Source of the DNA: Symbiodinium natans
Lineage: Eukaryota > Sar > Dinophyceae > Suessiales > Symbiodiniaceae
Direction: 5' to 3'
DNA length: 64,000 nt
Assembly: GCA_905221605.1 (NCBI GenBank)
Contig: CAJNDS010002378.1
Span: 157,001-221,000, forward strand
Shown here: positions 1 to 11,065 of the stretch, one piece after another
Layout of the letters: each line of letters starts with the position of its first letter
How positions within the stretch are numbered: the first letter of the stretch is position 1
Program-made: the position numbers and the translations under genes
The notes under the pieces: generated by a model
Database searches by the model: none
Seen by the model: the letters and a program-made list of their open reading frames with translations, nothing else
What the model was told of the DNA's origin: nothing

Positions 1-3000
1 GGTAGTCCAGGAGGAAACTCCTGAAGCAAGAAAACTGCACGCTGTTTCATGCAAGCCCTTTTGCATGCTTCGGTCAGGGACTGGGTGGGGGGGGGGGGGG
101 GGGGGGGCGAGTCGGAAATTGAGGGCCGTGTGGGGAACAAGCAGAAGAGGCTGGAATACAGCACGAGCGAGTCGGGAGCACCAAACGACCAAACCCGAAA
201 AGCCCTAAACTCCAGAACAGAAGAAGGAAACTTGAACACTCCAAATCCGAAGCCCGAACGAACCCTGAGCCCAAAAGACCTAGAAGCCCCAGGCCCTAAA
301 TCCCAAACCTCACAGACCCTAAACCTTAAAGCCAAAAACTTACAAGACACCAGAAGGCCGAAAGCCTAAACTCTAACAACACCTAAGGCCCAAGCCCTGC
401 ACCTGTCCTAAACACTGTAAAAGCTTAAAAATCCTGAAACCAAACCCTAAAACCTAAACACCCTAATTGCCGAAACCTTACACCCGACTTGGTGCCCGCC
501 CTAGACACACCGGCGGGCAAAAGGCGACACCCCAACGCCCCTGATTGCAAAAGGCAACTCATGCATGCAAAACGCGACCACACAAAGCTAATTTCCAGGG
601 TGATCTTTGCCAGACTACTTTCGCAGCATCACATGAAACAAAGCGAAATTCACGCGGGACCTGCGCAGAGTCCCAAATCCACAGAATTTCGGACGACGAT
701 GCGCTCTCAAACCCCAGTGTGACGCCCTGGCCAGACAACTTATGCAACAGAGCCAACAAAAACAGGCGAAAATGCACCCGAGACCTGCAGGGATGCGTCC
801 GTTTCCGACCAAACAGTGCGACGCAAACGACTTCTTTCTGATATTGTAAAGGTCTACAAACCCTAAACCCCTTAACCTTGCGTGGGAATCAGGAAGAAAC
901 AAGGCGCCGTCGCGAGACGCCCACATGCCATGAAGCTAACTGTGCCAAACTAGGTCACATGCGAACTGCAGCGTGCCGCAGTGATGAGACGCCCTTTGCC
1001 TACACCAGACGCCTTACATCAAGCACCCTGACACGCTACAAATCCCACACCCTAAGCCCCCAAAACATAAACCCTGAAAACCTAAACACTAAAACCCTAA
1101 ACCCTCAGCCCGAAAGCTTTAAACCCTAGGCCCTAAACCCTAACAATCCTAGGGGCTCTGGGGTTGCAGGGTTTTGCGGTTTCAGGGTCCAAGTGCGTAG
1201 GGCCGTGTAGGGGTTAGAGTTTCGGGTTGCCCCCGAACCCGACTAAAACCCCTGAATGTCGCCAACTCCACTGCTTCACGCTCCACAGCTGCCGTTCCCA
1301 ACTCGGCCGCCCTTGTTCTCAACACCGGTTGCGACCCCACTACCATTCTACCCTCTACACTTCCCGTATGCCACAATGAGAACACCGGACATCTTCGAAA
1401 AACAATGTTCCCTGTTCTAGCGGCCCTAGCAGGTCACAAGAAGCGGTTTTGGCAACGCTGTCCTCATCTCTTCCTTTTGATGGTCAGAGACGGACGTCCA
1501 ATGTGAAGTGATGAGCTGGCAGGGCGGGGCAAGCAGGCCAGTGAGTGCTGAGGCCACATGACAATGCATAACAATGTGCTACAAGCTCAGAGGCTCTAAT
1601 AGGCTTTTGAAGCACGCAACGCATGCTCGCATCCTTGTCCGTATGATGCATCCTGTGTACTGTTTCGTCAACGGCTGTCAATTGGTCATGAGTCATGATG
1701 TCATGGAGTTAGGTATTGAACTCTGCATAGACTCAGCGCAACTTAGGGACGGCCCTTGAAACTGACAATATAGGTCTTACATTGCTTTATACGCCGCTGA
1801 AGTTTACCATGGTTTTGCGAAACTCGTGTAAGGCAAAAGCATGAAAAAGGGTTGGTTCACCAACATCTTTGACCCCAATTCACAGAAAAAAAGATGTTGG
1901 TTTCCCAAATTTTCCTTAATTTCGGTCATGGAGTTCGTGGAGCATGTTGGTTGCACGGGCAAGAATGAGAATTTTGTTCCTTGTTCAGAAAATGTAAAAA
2001 GTGTCTTTTTCACAAATGAAGGAGATATTGTACTGTTTCACGAAGAGGAGCAGGGAGGTTTCTCATTTTGAGCTTCAATGTTGTCAAGGCGAACAAGGCG
2101 AATATGCTTGGATTTCTATTTCAAAATTGCAGCTCACATTGTCTTGTGAACATGTTCGCCCGCCTGAGTGTCTTGAGAAGGCTTCCTGCTTTATTGCTGG
2201 CTATTTCTTGCCACCATAGCACCCGGAGCAACCCCCCCCCTGCCCTGCCATACGCCTGCCCGCCCCCTCACCCTAGGTTCCGTTCAGAGGTACCGTTGGC
2301 TGAGAATCTCCTATGGGGCCATGGTGACCCATAGCCCAACATCGGCATGGTATGGCATGACACAGCTAGAGTATCGCTTGACACAGTGGAACTGCCTGGG
2401 TTTGATTTGGCACAGATCTTAAGCTCTTCTGGCCCTAATTCCTATATAGCCCCCGGCCCCAATCCCTATATAGCCCGATCTCGCCTTGTTTTGTTCATCT
2501 TCATGGCCCTAGACTTGTTCATCTTCATGGCACTAAACCCTAAACCCTAAAACCCTCAACCCGAAACACAAAACCCTAAACCCGGGTACTGTTTAGTACA
2601 TACAGTCTAGTGTAGTAACTGTACAGTATACACTTTGGTTGTCGGCAAAGCGACAAGGGCGATCGGGCACGAAGGATGAGATGATGTGATCGAGAAAAGA
2701 TGTCTTTGGGTGAGAGGGAGTCCTGCTAAAAAAAAAGTTCGGAGAAGATGCCATTTGCGCTTCTGGCTTTTTTGGGCTAGTGTTTCTCCACACCCTCGGC
2801 TTCCTCGCAAGCATCTATCCTGTTAAGTTTAGCTCTATCTGCACTTTCGAGCTTCCAGCGGCTTTGCCAATCAGAGTTTGCTAACCGTTGGGTTCAGAGT
2901 AAGGGCTTCGGTTTCAGGCTTAGGGCTTCCTGGGTTTGCTTGTGAAAGGGTTTAGGGCTTTGGGTTTGCTTTTTCGGGTTTGCATTTGTTTTAGCATTTG

Positions 3001-3449
3001 CTATTAGGTTTGTATTGTTAGGCTAGGGTTTAGGAAGCACAGCTCCGCGACACCAACATGGTGTAAAGGTCCATGGGGGCGTTAGCAAAATGCACATAAA
3101 GAAAGTGTGTGCGTGTGCATATATATATATATGTACATGTCTATGATGCCGGGTCACATGTCAGCACCCCTCCACTCCCCCATAGTATACCCACCCCTAC
3201 ACCAGAAACCCTTATGCAAACCCTGTACCCAAAACCCTTTAAACCCGAAGTCCGAAACCCTTAAAACCCTGAGCCCTGAAACCTTGAAATCCTGAAGCCC
3301 CATACCCTAAAGCCGAAACCCTTAAGCCTGAAACCCGAAACCCTAAATCCGAAACCCCCCCGCTACCACGAGAACGCGAGGGTTGCGGACTGGCGGGGGG
3401 GAGGGGGGGGCCGGGGAGGCCAGGGGAGGGTTCAGGGGGTGCACCGTTT
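1..3449. repeat. Degenerate telomere-like intergenic sequence
   Basis: No gene is recognised here. The stretch is rich in imperfect CCCTAAA/CCCTGAA/CCCGAAA words (for example about 180-480, 1,040-1,150, 2,535-2,585 and 3,180-3,360), with the complementary TTTAGGG-type words around 2,890-3,030. The words are interspersed with unique sequence and are not in pure arrays, so this reads as old interstitial telomere-like sequence rather than a chromosome end. It also holds a poly-G run at about 88-107 and two short tandem duplications near 2,430-2,530. The short open frames show no recognisable domains. Confidence 0.6.
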
Positions 3450-3612
3450 ACATATATAGATATAGATACAGATATAGATATAGATATAGATATAGATACA
3501 GATATAGATATAGATATAGATAGATATAGATATAGATATAGATATAGATATAGATATAGATATAGATATAGATATAGATATAGATATAGATATAGATGTA
3601 GATATGAACATA
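3450..3612. repeat. GATATA hexanucleotide microsatellite
   Basis: About 27 near-perfect tandem copies of GATATA with occasional GATACA, GATA or GATGTA variants. The threonine/serine/isoleucine/tyrosine-rich open frames across it are by-products of the repeat. Confidence 0.95.
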
Positions 3613-5403
3613 GATATAGATGTAAATATAGGTATATTTGTGCACGTTGTTGCCAAAAGTGAAGCCTATGTAATTCTTGTGTGTTCTGCCCTGCTCAGCG
3701 TTTCAGAAATGAAGGCACCTTCATCAAGCCTGTCGCAGCGAAGATCAAGGCGTGAGGACCTCAGGTGCTCTCCAAAACGGCACATCAGCCAGCTGAGTTT
3801 CCTGAGCCCTCGGGCTGCTAGTGTGCGCCAGAACAAACTGCAGCTGTGGCATGCACCTTACAGAGGGGCAGACATCAAGAGCTCAGTGGACGCGGGTCTG
3901 GTATCGTATGGTGCAGTCCTAAGAGACACCTGAGGTTCACACTGCGGGTTTTGCACCAGCGGTAGAAGCGTTTGGTGCGCTTGCGCTCGCTCAGCCTCAC
4001 AATGTAGAAGTGGACGCATCGGGCTTTTCAAACTTGGGGGTCGGTCCATCACGGAAACTGAGTGAAAGTTGGCTACAGAGACCATTGCCTCAGAGCGCGC
4101 GTTGTACAGCGCGTTGCACATGCTTTCCAACTGAGCCTGAGCGTGCTCAAGATGCGGGAAACGACGCTCGCACCAGGCAATAGCTAGTGTGCAGCATGCA
4201 CGGAGTGCTTGGGTTCGTTGCCAGCTGGGCCGGCTCCATGACGGTCCTTAAGAAAGGGGCTGCATGGTATTGCGTAGTTTAGGTTTGGAGCTCTCTCAGC
4301 CGAGATAGAGTATAGAGTGTCTGGCTGCAAGGACGGGCCACGACCAGCTGTGCGCTTCAAGGAGCCATCGATGAGTCGATGAGCAGTTTTTCCTATTTTT
4401 GTGGGCGGTTTCTCATAGCTTGGGAAGTGAGTTGCTGGTGAGTTCAGTGCTTCACGCCAGTGCACGCCACCAAACTGCGGACATGAGGCGGTTTGAAGTC
4501 GTCTTGTCTGATCTCTCACGTGACGACGTCATGTGGAGCTGTGACTATGCCACTTCATGACTGATCATGTATTCATGAAAGCTACCGATGTTTCCAGCTT
4601 TGCAAAAGATCACACGAGGCGATACATTCAGGCCCCACTACATGCTCAAAGCTAGCGAGCGCAGCTGGAAGGTCCCGAACGAACCTCCCCAAGAGTTGCC
4701 AAGAACGAGATCTCATTCCTGGGCTGCGTACACCCCAACACATGCAGATACAAAAATGCAAAGGGTCCCGGGCGACGTCAAAGGGATCAAGGGTTAAACC
4801 TGCCAGGCAGCTGGGCTTCGAAGGCCGGAGCCCTCAGAAGAAACTGGGAGCAGTAGTCAAGACCTCGGCACACAACTTGAGAGAAAGTCCAGAAAATGAT
4901 TGACGCTAAGCAAGCCGCTTAGAGGCAAATGTTAGCGGACTGTACCGGAAACATGCATTGGTTGATGGTTCCGACACTGACTTTGAGGCGGGATGAAAGC
5001 TCACGATCACTATGGGCAAGCATCGATTCATGAGGTTCCCTGTAGACTCAGGGCAGCAGCTAGGAATAGGACGATTTGCCACTGTTCCAGCAGAGATTGC
5101 AGCGTCCATCGACAAAGTCATTAGCCACTGCTTCAGCTCCTGACCGTCGTTTTGCAAAGGAGTGTCTTCAAACGCAAATGTGCGAATCTGCGAGAACCGC
5201 AACATTCACATCAACTACATCAATGGCCACCAACATCCCGGATGCCTCCAACACACGCGTCCTTGTGTCTCCAACATGCTCTGCGCCTTTCGAACCGTTA
5301 AACCGTTAAACATCTGCTCTCCCTGGGTCAAAAACATGAAAAGAATCAAGGACATCAAGGACATCAAAAGGAGCCACAGGGGCCCTGACTGCTGGAAAGG
5401 TAC
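3613..5403. other. No recognisable gene
   Basis: Mixed-composition sequence with only short open frames on both strands (the longest about 110 codons, minus strand near 4,184-4,519). None shows a domain I know. A small direct repeat of the word GGACATCAA occurs near 5,345-5,370. Small exons of an unknown gene cannot be excluded. Confidence 0.4.
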
Positions 5404-6702
5404 ATGAAACGGTGGCGGCGTTCCTTGCCCAAAGATCTGGGAGAAACGCGACGGATGTGTGGAAACACTGGCAACTGGCACCTTCTGATATCGCTCGATA
5501 GCACGTACCGCAGCCACTGCCTGTCATGCATTGCTAGAACATCGTCTTGGCGCGAGAGCACAAGTGTTCACACCCACGCAGCCAGGCATCAGCCCTTCAC
5601 ACAACAAACGTGCCGATCGCATTCACGTCCACGCCCACCAAATTTCCGACGATTGTTGCTCGATCTGGAGACTCTTCGCACCTCAAGCGCACGTGCAAAC
5701 CAGGCAAAGGTCATATACCCTGGGGACCCAGCAAACGCCGCGATGAGACCACTGCAGATCTGCATTGAAGAACCGCTTGTACAACTCCGATGCGACTCGC
5801 TCCTCCAGCAAAGAGTAAAGCCATGCTCAGCTCTCGGCACATTTCTGCGCAAAGAAAGAGACGCGCCTCTTGTCGCTCCTTTTCATGCCTACCAAAACAA
5901 CCCTCAGTTCTTTGGATCGGCTGTTCGATTGGTACGGAAACTGGGATTCGGGCTTGTTCCGTGCAAAAACTGCAATCGCAGCACTGGCTGCTGCAACCTG
6001 CCGTTTCCGGAGAAAACGGCACCAGATTCAAGACCCACAATCGATTCACATCCTTGTGGCCTCGATCACGCCTGTCATGACAATTCCATCCGTCGCCTAC
6101 ATTGCTTGACGCTGATAATCACCGCCTCGCATAAAACAACGAACTTTTTAGTTGTGATGGGAAACTTTGTTTGGAAGTCTAGCAGTGTTGATCATGGTAT
6201 CCAGCTACAATGTATACCGTACATGGTGACTTCCGTGGTAATCGGCATGCTGCGTGCTATGCACAATGCTGTTCGAGAAATAAGATCCACAATGTTGCAG
6301 AGAACTCGCTTCGAAAGGTTAAGCACCTCCTTTCGCAGAGCATGCTATTGCAGCAGACACCTCTTTGCAAAGGAAAGAAGCTTTCGGCAGAGGCAAGTTC
6401 GTCAAGTTGATGCACTCGCGAATCAATGGAATGACACAAGGGTTTGCTTACGCTTCGCACAGGTGTCGACAGGAACATGCTACAAAAAATTCCTTTCAGT
6501 GGCATCACACTGCGTCTGGGTTCTCGACAGACGCTCTACCGACTGCATTTTCTGTGGCACTGTTGGACCCGGAAACGCCCTGCCGAGATCAGGAATTCCA
6601 ACGGCTCCCGGCACGTTAAGGTGCACAAGGGTGTTTGAGGGAAGGTTTGGGGCTGTAGGAAGTTCGGCACGCCCTCAGTGGTTGCGCAGTATCTCTGGCT
6701 AA
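5404..6702 (+). CDS. Unrecognised 432-codon open frame
   Basis: This is an uninterrupted plus-strand frame of 432 codons. I do not recognise the product. The frame is rich in Arg, Ser, Cys and His, has no clear membrane segment and no known catalytic motif. The other plus frames also hold fairly long open stretches (about 5,870-6,109, 6,210-6,410 and 6,444-6,638), some with a more ordinary protein composition. The segment could therefore be a frameshifted relic of a transposable element rather than one intact gene. It lies between telomere-like debris and a tandem repeat, with no neighbouring gene to suggest a role. The start is only the first ATG of the frame. Confidence 0.2.
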   Translation: MKRWRRSLPKDLGETRRMCGNTGNWHLLISLDSTYRSHCLSCIARTSSWRESTSVHTHAARHQPFTQQTCRSHSRPRPPNFRRLLLDLETLRTSSARANQAKVIYPGDPANAAMRPLQICIEEPLVQLRCDSLLQQRVKPCSALGTFLRKERDAPLVAPFHAYQNNPQFFGSAVRLVRKLGFGLVPCKNCNRSTGCCNLPFPEKTAPDSRPTIDSHPCGLDHACHDNSIRRLHCLTLIITASHKTTNFLVVMGNFVWKSSSVDHGIQLQCIPYMVTSVVIGMLRAMHNAVREIRSTMLQRTRFERLSTSFRRACYCSRHLFAKERSFRQRQVRQVDALANQWNDTRVCLRFAQVSTGTCYKKFLSVASHCVWVLDRRSTDCIFCGTVGPGNALPRSGIPTAPGTLRCTRVFEGRFGAVGSSARPQWLRSISG

Positions 6703-7069
6703 GGTGGCGTGCACAAACCGTCTCCGGGCCGCCGGATACCCCTACTCGACGGAAGGTCGTTGATCACCTTACGTGACATGGACGTTCCACGTCCAATCCG
6801 CTCAAGTGACTACCATGCCTTCACTTGCAAATCGAAATCTTGCAAAAAATGTGATGATTCAATTCGCCCATCATATTGTATTCAGAAATATGCTCACACA
6901 ACAACCGCTCACACAACAACCGCTCGATCTCGATGCGAGGCCATTGGTGGTTTGAACAGCAACCCTATCACATCGTCGAGTCGGGGTCAGATACATCTGC
7001 AAAGACTCGATATCCGGGGCATAGACCCCTGACCCCATCCGTCCCTTTCTCGTCGAGGTTGTCCGCTTG
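6703..7069. other. Spacer without recognisable gene
   Basis: Only short open frames are present. A 15-bp direct duplication of the type CACACAACAACCGCT occurs near 6,894-6,926. Confidence 0.4.
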
Positions 7070-7560
7070 TTAAGCCGTGCAAGCTTGCTTCAGGCATTTT
7101 TCTTTCAAGCCCATCATGCGAGCATTGTGTTTGCAAATACCTTTAACATTCGAACCCATCATGCGTGTGTTGTGTTTGCAAATGGGGGGGCGGGGGCTGC
7201 GCCCCCCGCTATTAACCTAACTTAAGCCGTACAAGCTTGCTTCGAGCATATTTTTGTCTAACCCATCATGCGAGCATTGTGTTTGCGAATGGCGGGAGGC
7301 TGCGACCCCCCCCCTAAACCCCTCGCTTTATCTAATTCGAACTCATCAGGCATGTGTTGTGTTTGAATGGGAGAGGGGTTGCCCCAACCCCCCACCGGCT
7401 TGTTAAACCGTAAGCTTGCTCCAGGCATCTTTCTTTCAAACCCATCATGCGAGCATTGTGTTTGCAAATGGGGGGGGGGGCTGCGCCCCCCCCCCTCCCG
7501 CTGCGGCTTTTTTCACCCATCATTCGTGTGTTGTACTTGCGAATGGGGCCTAAAAACCTC
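7070..7560. repeat. GC-rich tandem repeat (about five partial units)
   Basis: Imperfect units contain the words AAGCTTGCTTCAGGCAT, CCCATCATGCGAGCATTGTG and TTTGCAAATGG followed by a G-run and a C-run (GGGGGCTGCGCCCCCC) that can fold into a hairpin. Units recur near 7,075, 7,145, 7,222, 7,330, 7,405 and 7,510 with spacing of roughly 70-110 bp. The open frames read through it on both strands are repeats of repeats and are not called as genes. Confidence 0.8.
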
Positions 7561-7790
7561 TAAGCCCTAACAATCCCTAAGGCATGAACCCTAAAAATCC
7601 TCAGCCCTAAAAAACCCTAAACCCTAAAATCCCCTAAACCCTAAACTTTCCCTAAACCCTGAACCCTGAACCCTGAAGCCTGAACCCTGAACCCTGAACC
7701 CTGCACCCTGCACCCTGCACCCTGCACCCTGAACCCTGAACCCTGAACCCTAAAGCCTAAACCCCAAACCCTAAACCCTATGGGGACAGG
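7561..7790. repeat. Interstitial telomere-like array (CCCTAAA/CCCTGAA/CCCTGCA)
   Basis: This is the densest telomere-like tract of the window. Heptad units CCCTAAA alternate with runs of CCCTGAA and CCCTGCA in register, so the array has decayed by shared point changes that then spread along it. It is internal, flanked on both sides by other repeats and retroelement sequence. Confidence 0.85.
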
Positions 7791-7900
7791 GAACAAAACA
7801 GTCAACCCCAACAGAAACCCTTGATTCCCCTGGAACAACCAACAACAAACCAACCCAGAACCCAGAGTTCCTTTTTGCTACAGGGCGCATGGCCCAGGTT

Positions 7901-7915
7901 CTTGAGCCAAAATGG
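7901..7915 (-). other. Partial dinoflagellate spliced-leader sequence (3' 15 nt)
   Basis: Read on the minus strand, positions 7,915-7,901 are CCATTTTGGCTCAAG. This is identical to the last 15 bases of the 22-base dinoflagellate spliced leader, which is known to end every trans-spliced mRNA leader in the group. The preceding seven leader bases are not conserved (GCAAA precedes instead). In dinoflagellate genomes, relict leaders mark genes or elements that were reverse-transcribed from trans-spliced mRNA and reinserted. The site lies about 280 bp beyond the last open frame of the minus-strand copia element, in its possible 3' flank or LTR. Confidence 0.5.
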
Positions 7916-8190
7916 TTTGCGGGTATTTAACCCTTTCAACCTATACAATGCAACCTCCGCACTCCCCCTGTCCTGAGGTTCCCTCAGGACACCCTTGGAG
8001 GTGCAGGTTCCCTTCCATTCTAACCAAAAACTGTCTTTGTAACAGCAACCAACATATGTTTAACGTCCAATAGACGGGCCGTAGCCATTAACTTGCAAAC
8101 CATGGTTTAACGTCTTTCCAGGACGAACTTCCAGCGCATTGGCCGAATTCTTTTTACCATTGAGGATCTCTTCACCTCACATTAAAAAGT

Positions 8191-8607
8191 CTATGTTCCA
8201 GCGATCTGTTCCTCACCAAGGAACTCAGCGTTCACCACCCAGCTCTTTTTGACACAATGCTTACAAAGCGTCTTGGCCCTGGGCTGTGAATAGCGCAGAA
8301 CATCACAGTCACTGCTCGCGTGCATACAGTTCCCACCCACCGTTGTATACAAAGTGGCACTCACGGGAATAACCACCACTTTCCTGCCCCACAGCCATTT
8401 ATACAGCCGCCGAAGGATATACCTGGCCAGTTCCCAGAGTGTGATTGTTGCCACCAAATACACAGCGATATCTACATTGTTGATAACCGTTTCAATACCT
8501 TGAGCCAGAACCATAACCGTAGATGTGTTGGCTACTCTGCACACTCCTTCTTCTGAGCAAAAGAACCCAGCATTTGACGCTTCTTCGCCACCCTGAACGG
8601 TTGCCAC
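8191..8607 (-). CDS. Small membrane/cysteine open frame at the 3' end of the copia element
   Basis: This 138-codon frame lies immediately downstream of RNase H and overlaps its end by 76 bp in another register. About residues 45-75 form a hydrophobic segment ending in an aromatic/basic stretch (YLVATITLWEL followed by RRLYKWLWGRK), consistent with one membrane helix. The C-terminal half carries spaced Cys/His residues (NCMHASSDCD, then LCKHCVKK), a possible metal-binding motif. I infer that it is the tail of the copia polyprotein moved out of frame by an indel, or a separate third reading frame of this element type. Its function is unknown. Confidence 0.45.
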   Translation of the reverse strand: MATVQGGEEASNAGFFCSEEGVCRVANTSTVMVLAQGIETVINNVDIAVYLVATITLWELARYILRRLYKWLWGRKVVVIPVSATLYTTVGGNCMHASSDCDVLRYSQPRAKTLCKHCVKKSWVVNAEFLGEEQIAGT

Positions 8608-9500
8608 CCCTTGAAGAGAGATGCAGCCACCATCATGACCGCCATTGCAAGAGAGGCCCTTTTCAAGTCAGTTCCTTGCACCAACATTTGGAGACCCCAA
8701 AGCGCCTTTTGTTTCGCGTAAACCTGTCCACTCATCAGTTTGGTTAACAGGTCAGCAATCATGTACTCACCACGGAGATGTGCTATCACCATGTAACCAC
8801 GGTCAACCAGAGACCTGACACCAGCTGCTCGAATTCTCAGGCGCCTTGTCCTCCAGCTTCCAGCAGGATATTGAATAATTGAGAACGTCGAAACCGAATC
8901 TGTATACAGCACTTTCTGCAGCGTTTCTTCACCGGTTCCCACCAAAGCGGCAATTATGGGAGTACACGACTGAATCATCGTTGCTCCCTCTATAGACGCA
9001 TGTAACTCAGCTTCAGCAGTACTCAAAGCCACCGTTGACTGTCTCTGCGTTGCCCACATCACCGGACAATCACCCCAAACCACTACCGCTCCTGAGTGGC
9101 TCTTTTCGTTTTCACCTGCTGCAAAACTAGCATCTGCGTAGGACTCTACCACCTTGATGCCTCGCCCATAACGCAACAACTCATTCCGTTCTTTTCCGCT
9201 TGTTGCGATTGCTCCAAACGTCAAGCCCAACGTTGGAGTTGCAGCAAGGTACCGAACCTTTTTAACCACGAATCGCGGCCTTCGAGATGTCCACAAAGAC
9301 AGCTGGCTTGTGCAGAAAGCCAAATCAGGTCGAGTTTTGATTGCCACCCAGAGGAACTCCCCTACGGCACCTTGAGCCGCTCGTAAGGAAGGAATATCCA
9401 CCTCCTCTTCTTCACCAGGGGTTTCTTTAACCATTGGCAGATTACTGCCTTTTCCAGTTTCATCAATCTGATACCCTCGTCGGTTCAGCAAATCTCTCAC
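8532..9500 (-). pseudogene. Copia RNase H / end of reverse transcriptase
   Basis: This open stretch of 322 codons covers the RT C-terminal part and RNase H of a Ty1/copia polyprotein. Diagnostic pieces visible in order are GEFLWVAIKTRPDLAF, then YADASFAAGENEKSHSGAVV (the first catalytic Asp of RNase H), then QSTVALSTAEAELHA with the catalytic Glu, then LYTDSVS with the next Asp, and LRGEYMIADLLTKLMSG near the end. The catalytic carboxylates appear intact in this segment. It is separated from the RT core (9,510-10,237) by frameshifts, so it cannot be made as part of a full pol protein. The ATG assigned to it is incidental. Confidence 0.8.
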
Positions 9501-9509
9501 GAAGTCCTC

Positions 9510-10237
9510 TTGGTTGAGAAAAAAGCTGCCATTTCAATACCAGATCTGGACACCCAAAAACTTCAGGAATCCATCACCACAGCCTGGACCACAGAACTCA
9601 GGTTCAGAAGTTTTCCACTCCTTCCTGATCTGTTCCAAAGCTTCCCGGAGCACTGTCATAGTCCCGGCCATCAAAAATCATCCACGTAAAGACCCATTGT
9701 CCCTACCAACTTGCTTGCACCTTCCAGCTTCTCTTGTGCCATAATCAGGAACAGACTTGGGTCTGCATTGGACCTCTGAAAGCTCATTGCTTGTCCATCC
9801 TTTGACACCCAAGACATGCCTTGAAGACGCTGATCTCGCCACTCCACCCATGCTGCAGGACTTTCGGCCAAACCGTACAAGGCCTTCCTCACAATCCACC
9901 GCTCCTCCTTTGTGCAAAGACCCAATTTCACCGCCGCCCTTGGGGGCTGCACCACCACCAGACGCCCTTCTCTTTGCGCCCTATTCATCGGCGCCGTCAG
10001 AAAAGCTTTGGAAATGTCCAAACCAGCGATGATCCACACCTGATATGCTGCGTGCCTCACTTGACACCTAAATGTAGTTGAATCTAAACCAGGAGCGTAC
10101 AGCGAGTGACGACTAAGGGACCTCGGCCCTTCATATTCTGTGGCCGCTGTTGACGAAATAAATTTGCCGCATGCACAAATACGGGCACGTCGCCTTCCAG
10201 TCCCTTGTTTCCGGGTAAACACCACCAGACTGGGCAC
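9510..10237 (-). pseudogene. Copia reverse transcriptase core, frameshifted
   Basis: The RT fingers/palm are recognisable: ARICACGKF, then IIAGLDISKAFLTAPMN (first catalytic Asp), then RKALYGLAESPAAWVEWRD, then MGLYVDDF, the YVDD catalytic box of copia RTs. Directly after the YVDD box the frame hits a stop. Sense continues in another frame (about 9,660-9,510) with EALEQIRKEWKTSEPEFCG, and a second shift is needed to enter the RNase H frame. The region therefore carries at least two frameshifts and is a pseudogene. Confidence 0.8.
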
Positions 10238-11065
10238 GTATCACCAGCGCTATGCAATAGCAGCTCAAACTCTGCCTGTAACATTTCAGCTAGTTGTGTC
10301 GCAGTTTCAGAGGTCGGCGAGTAGTCCACCCCCAATTTCTCCCGAAAGGATGCCACTCTGAAATGAACCGTAGGGTGTTTTGTCAGCAACGCGGATGATA
10401 AAGCATCCAATCCCTTGATAAGCAGGGTAGCGTCCGGCTCGGTCGCTCGCAACTCCCTTAATCGGGAACGCCATTGCGCCCATTGACGCACTCCCTTTAT
10501 GGCCTCTGAAATCGAGGTAGCCGAAGATGGTTGCACCAAGAAGTTCAACATTGTGCTGCGCTCGTTTGCTCCACCTGGTTGGTAAACCGTCAGCAATTTC
10601 ATCACCGACCCCAACATTCGAGTGGAAACGATCTCAGTCTTCAATCTCTCCGGACTCTGCTCCAACAAAACGTGCGCAGTTTGAACCACCCTGAGTCCTT
10701 CCAGCTCAGCCTTGATGCCCAACCTTTCCAGCGGGGAACCATTTGGCATACGCCTGACACGCCCTTGAATAGCGCATTGCCACCACACCCTTCCTGTATC
10801 TGTCAGCGAAGACGATCCAATCTCCCAGTGGCGTCGGATTGCTTGGCGTATATTCTGCCAAAGCAGAAAGACTCATCACATGCTTCCCAAGAGCCTCCGG
10901 ACGCTCGATTCCAGAACTATCACCAATTATTGCCATACCTCGTGGCACCACTGCTCCAAAAGGTAAACTGGCACTACCACCAGGCCTTTGCAGCAGTCCA
11001 CGTCCCATACCAGGCGTAAGAGCTGTTAGTGGAACCTTTTCTAATTCCAACTTTCCAGCTGTCAT
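10200..11065 (-). pseudogene. Copia gag-like segment, frameshifted and joined to RT
   Basis: Two overlapping minus frames (11,065-10,706 and 10,788-10,084) together read as a helical gag-like domain: PLGDWIVFADRYRKG, ERLGIKAELEGLRVVQTA, MLGSVMKLLTVYQPGGANE, then a long amphipathic region ending near 10,245. It runs straight into the beginning of the RT domain at about 10,200-10,240. No CCHC knuckle, aspartic protease or integrase is seen between them, implying a large internal deletion. Assignment to gag rests on position and on its resemblance to gag regions of dinoflagellate copia elements. Confidence 0.55.

Larger units (their letters stand above)
8191..11065 (-). mobile_element. Broken Ty1/copia-type retrotransposon
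   Basis: On the minus strand, gag-like, reverse transcriptase and RNase H segments follow in copia order, but in different frames and without the zinc knuckle, protease and integrase expected between gag and RT. I could not define long terminal repeats on either side. The element runs opposite to the other retroelement remains in the window. It is a frameshifted, internally deleted copy and is presumably immobile. The boundaries given are those of the recognisable coding sequence only. Confidence 0.8.

Noticed and set aside
1-7790. Chromosome end
   Set aside because: The CCCTAAA-type words are degenerate and interspersed with unique sequence and a retroelement; there is no terminal pure array.
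8079-8089. CCGTAGCCATT on the plus strand, matching the 5' half of the spliced leader
   Set aside because: Only 11 bases, with the rest of the leader replaced. A chance match is plausible, though its closeness to the 15-base match at 7,901 was noted.
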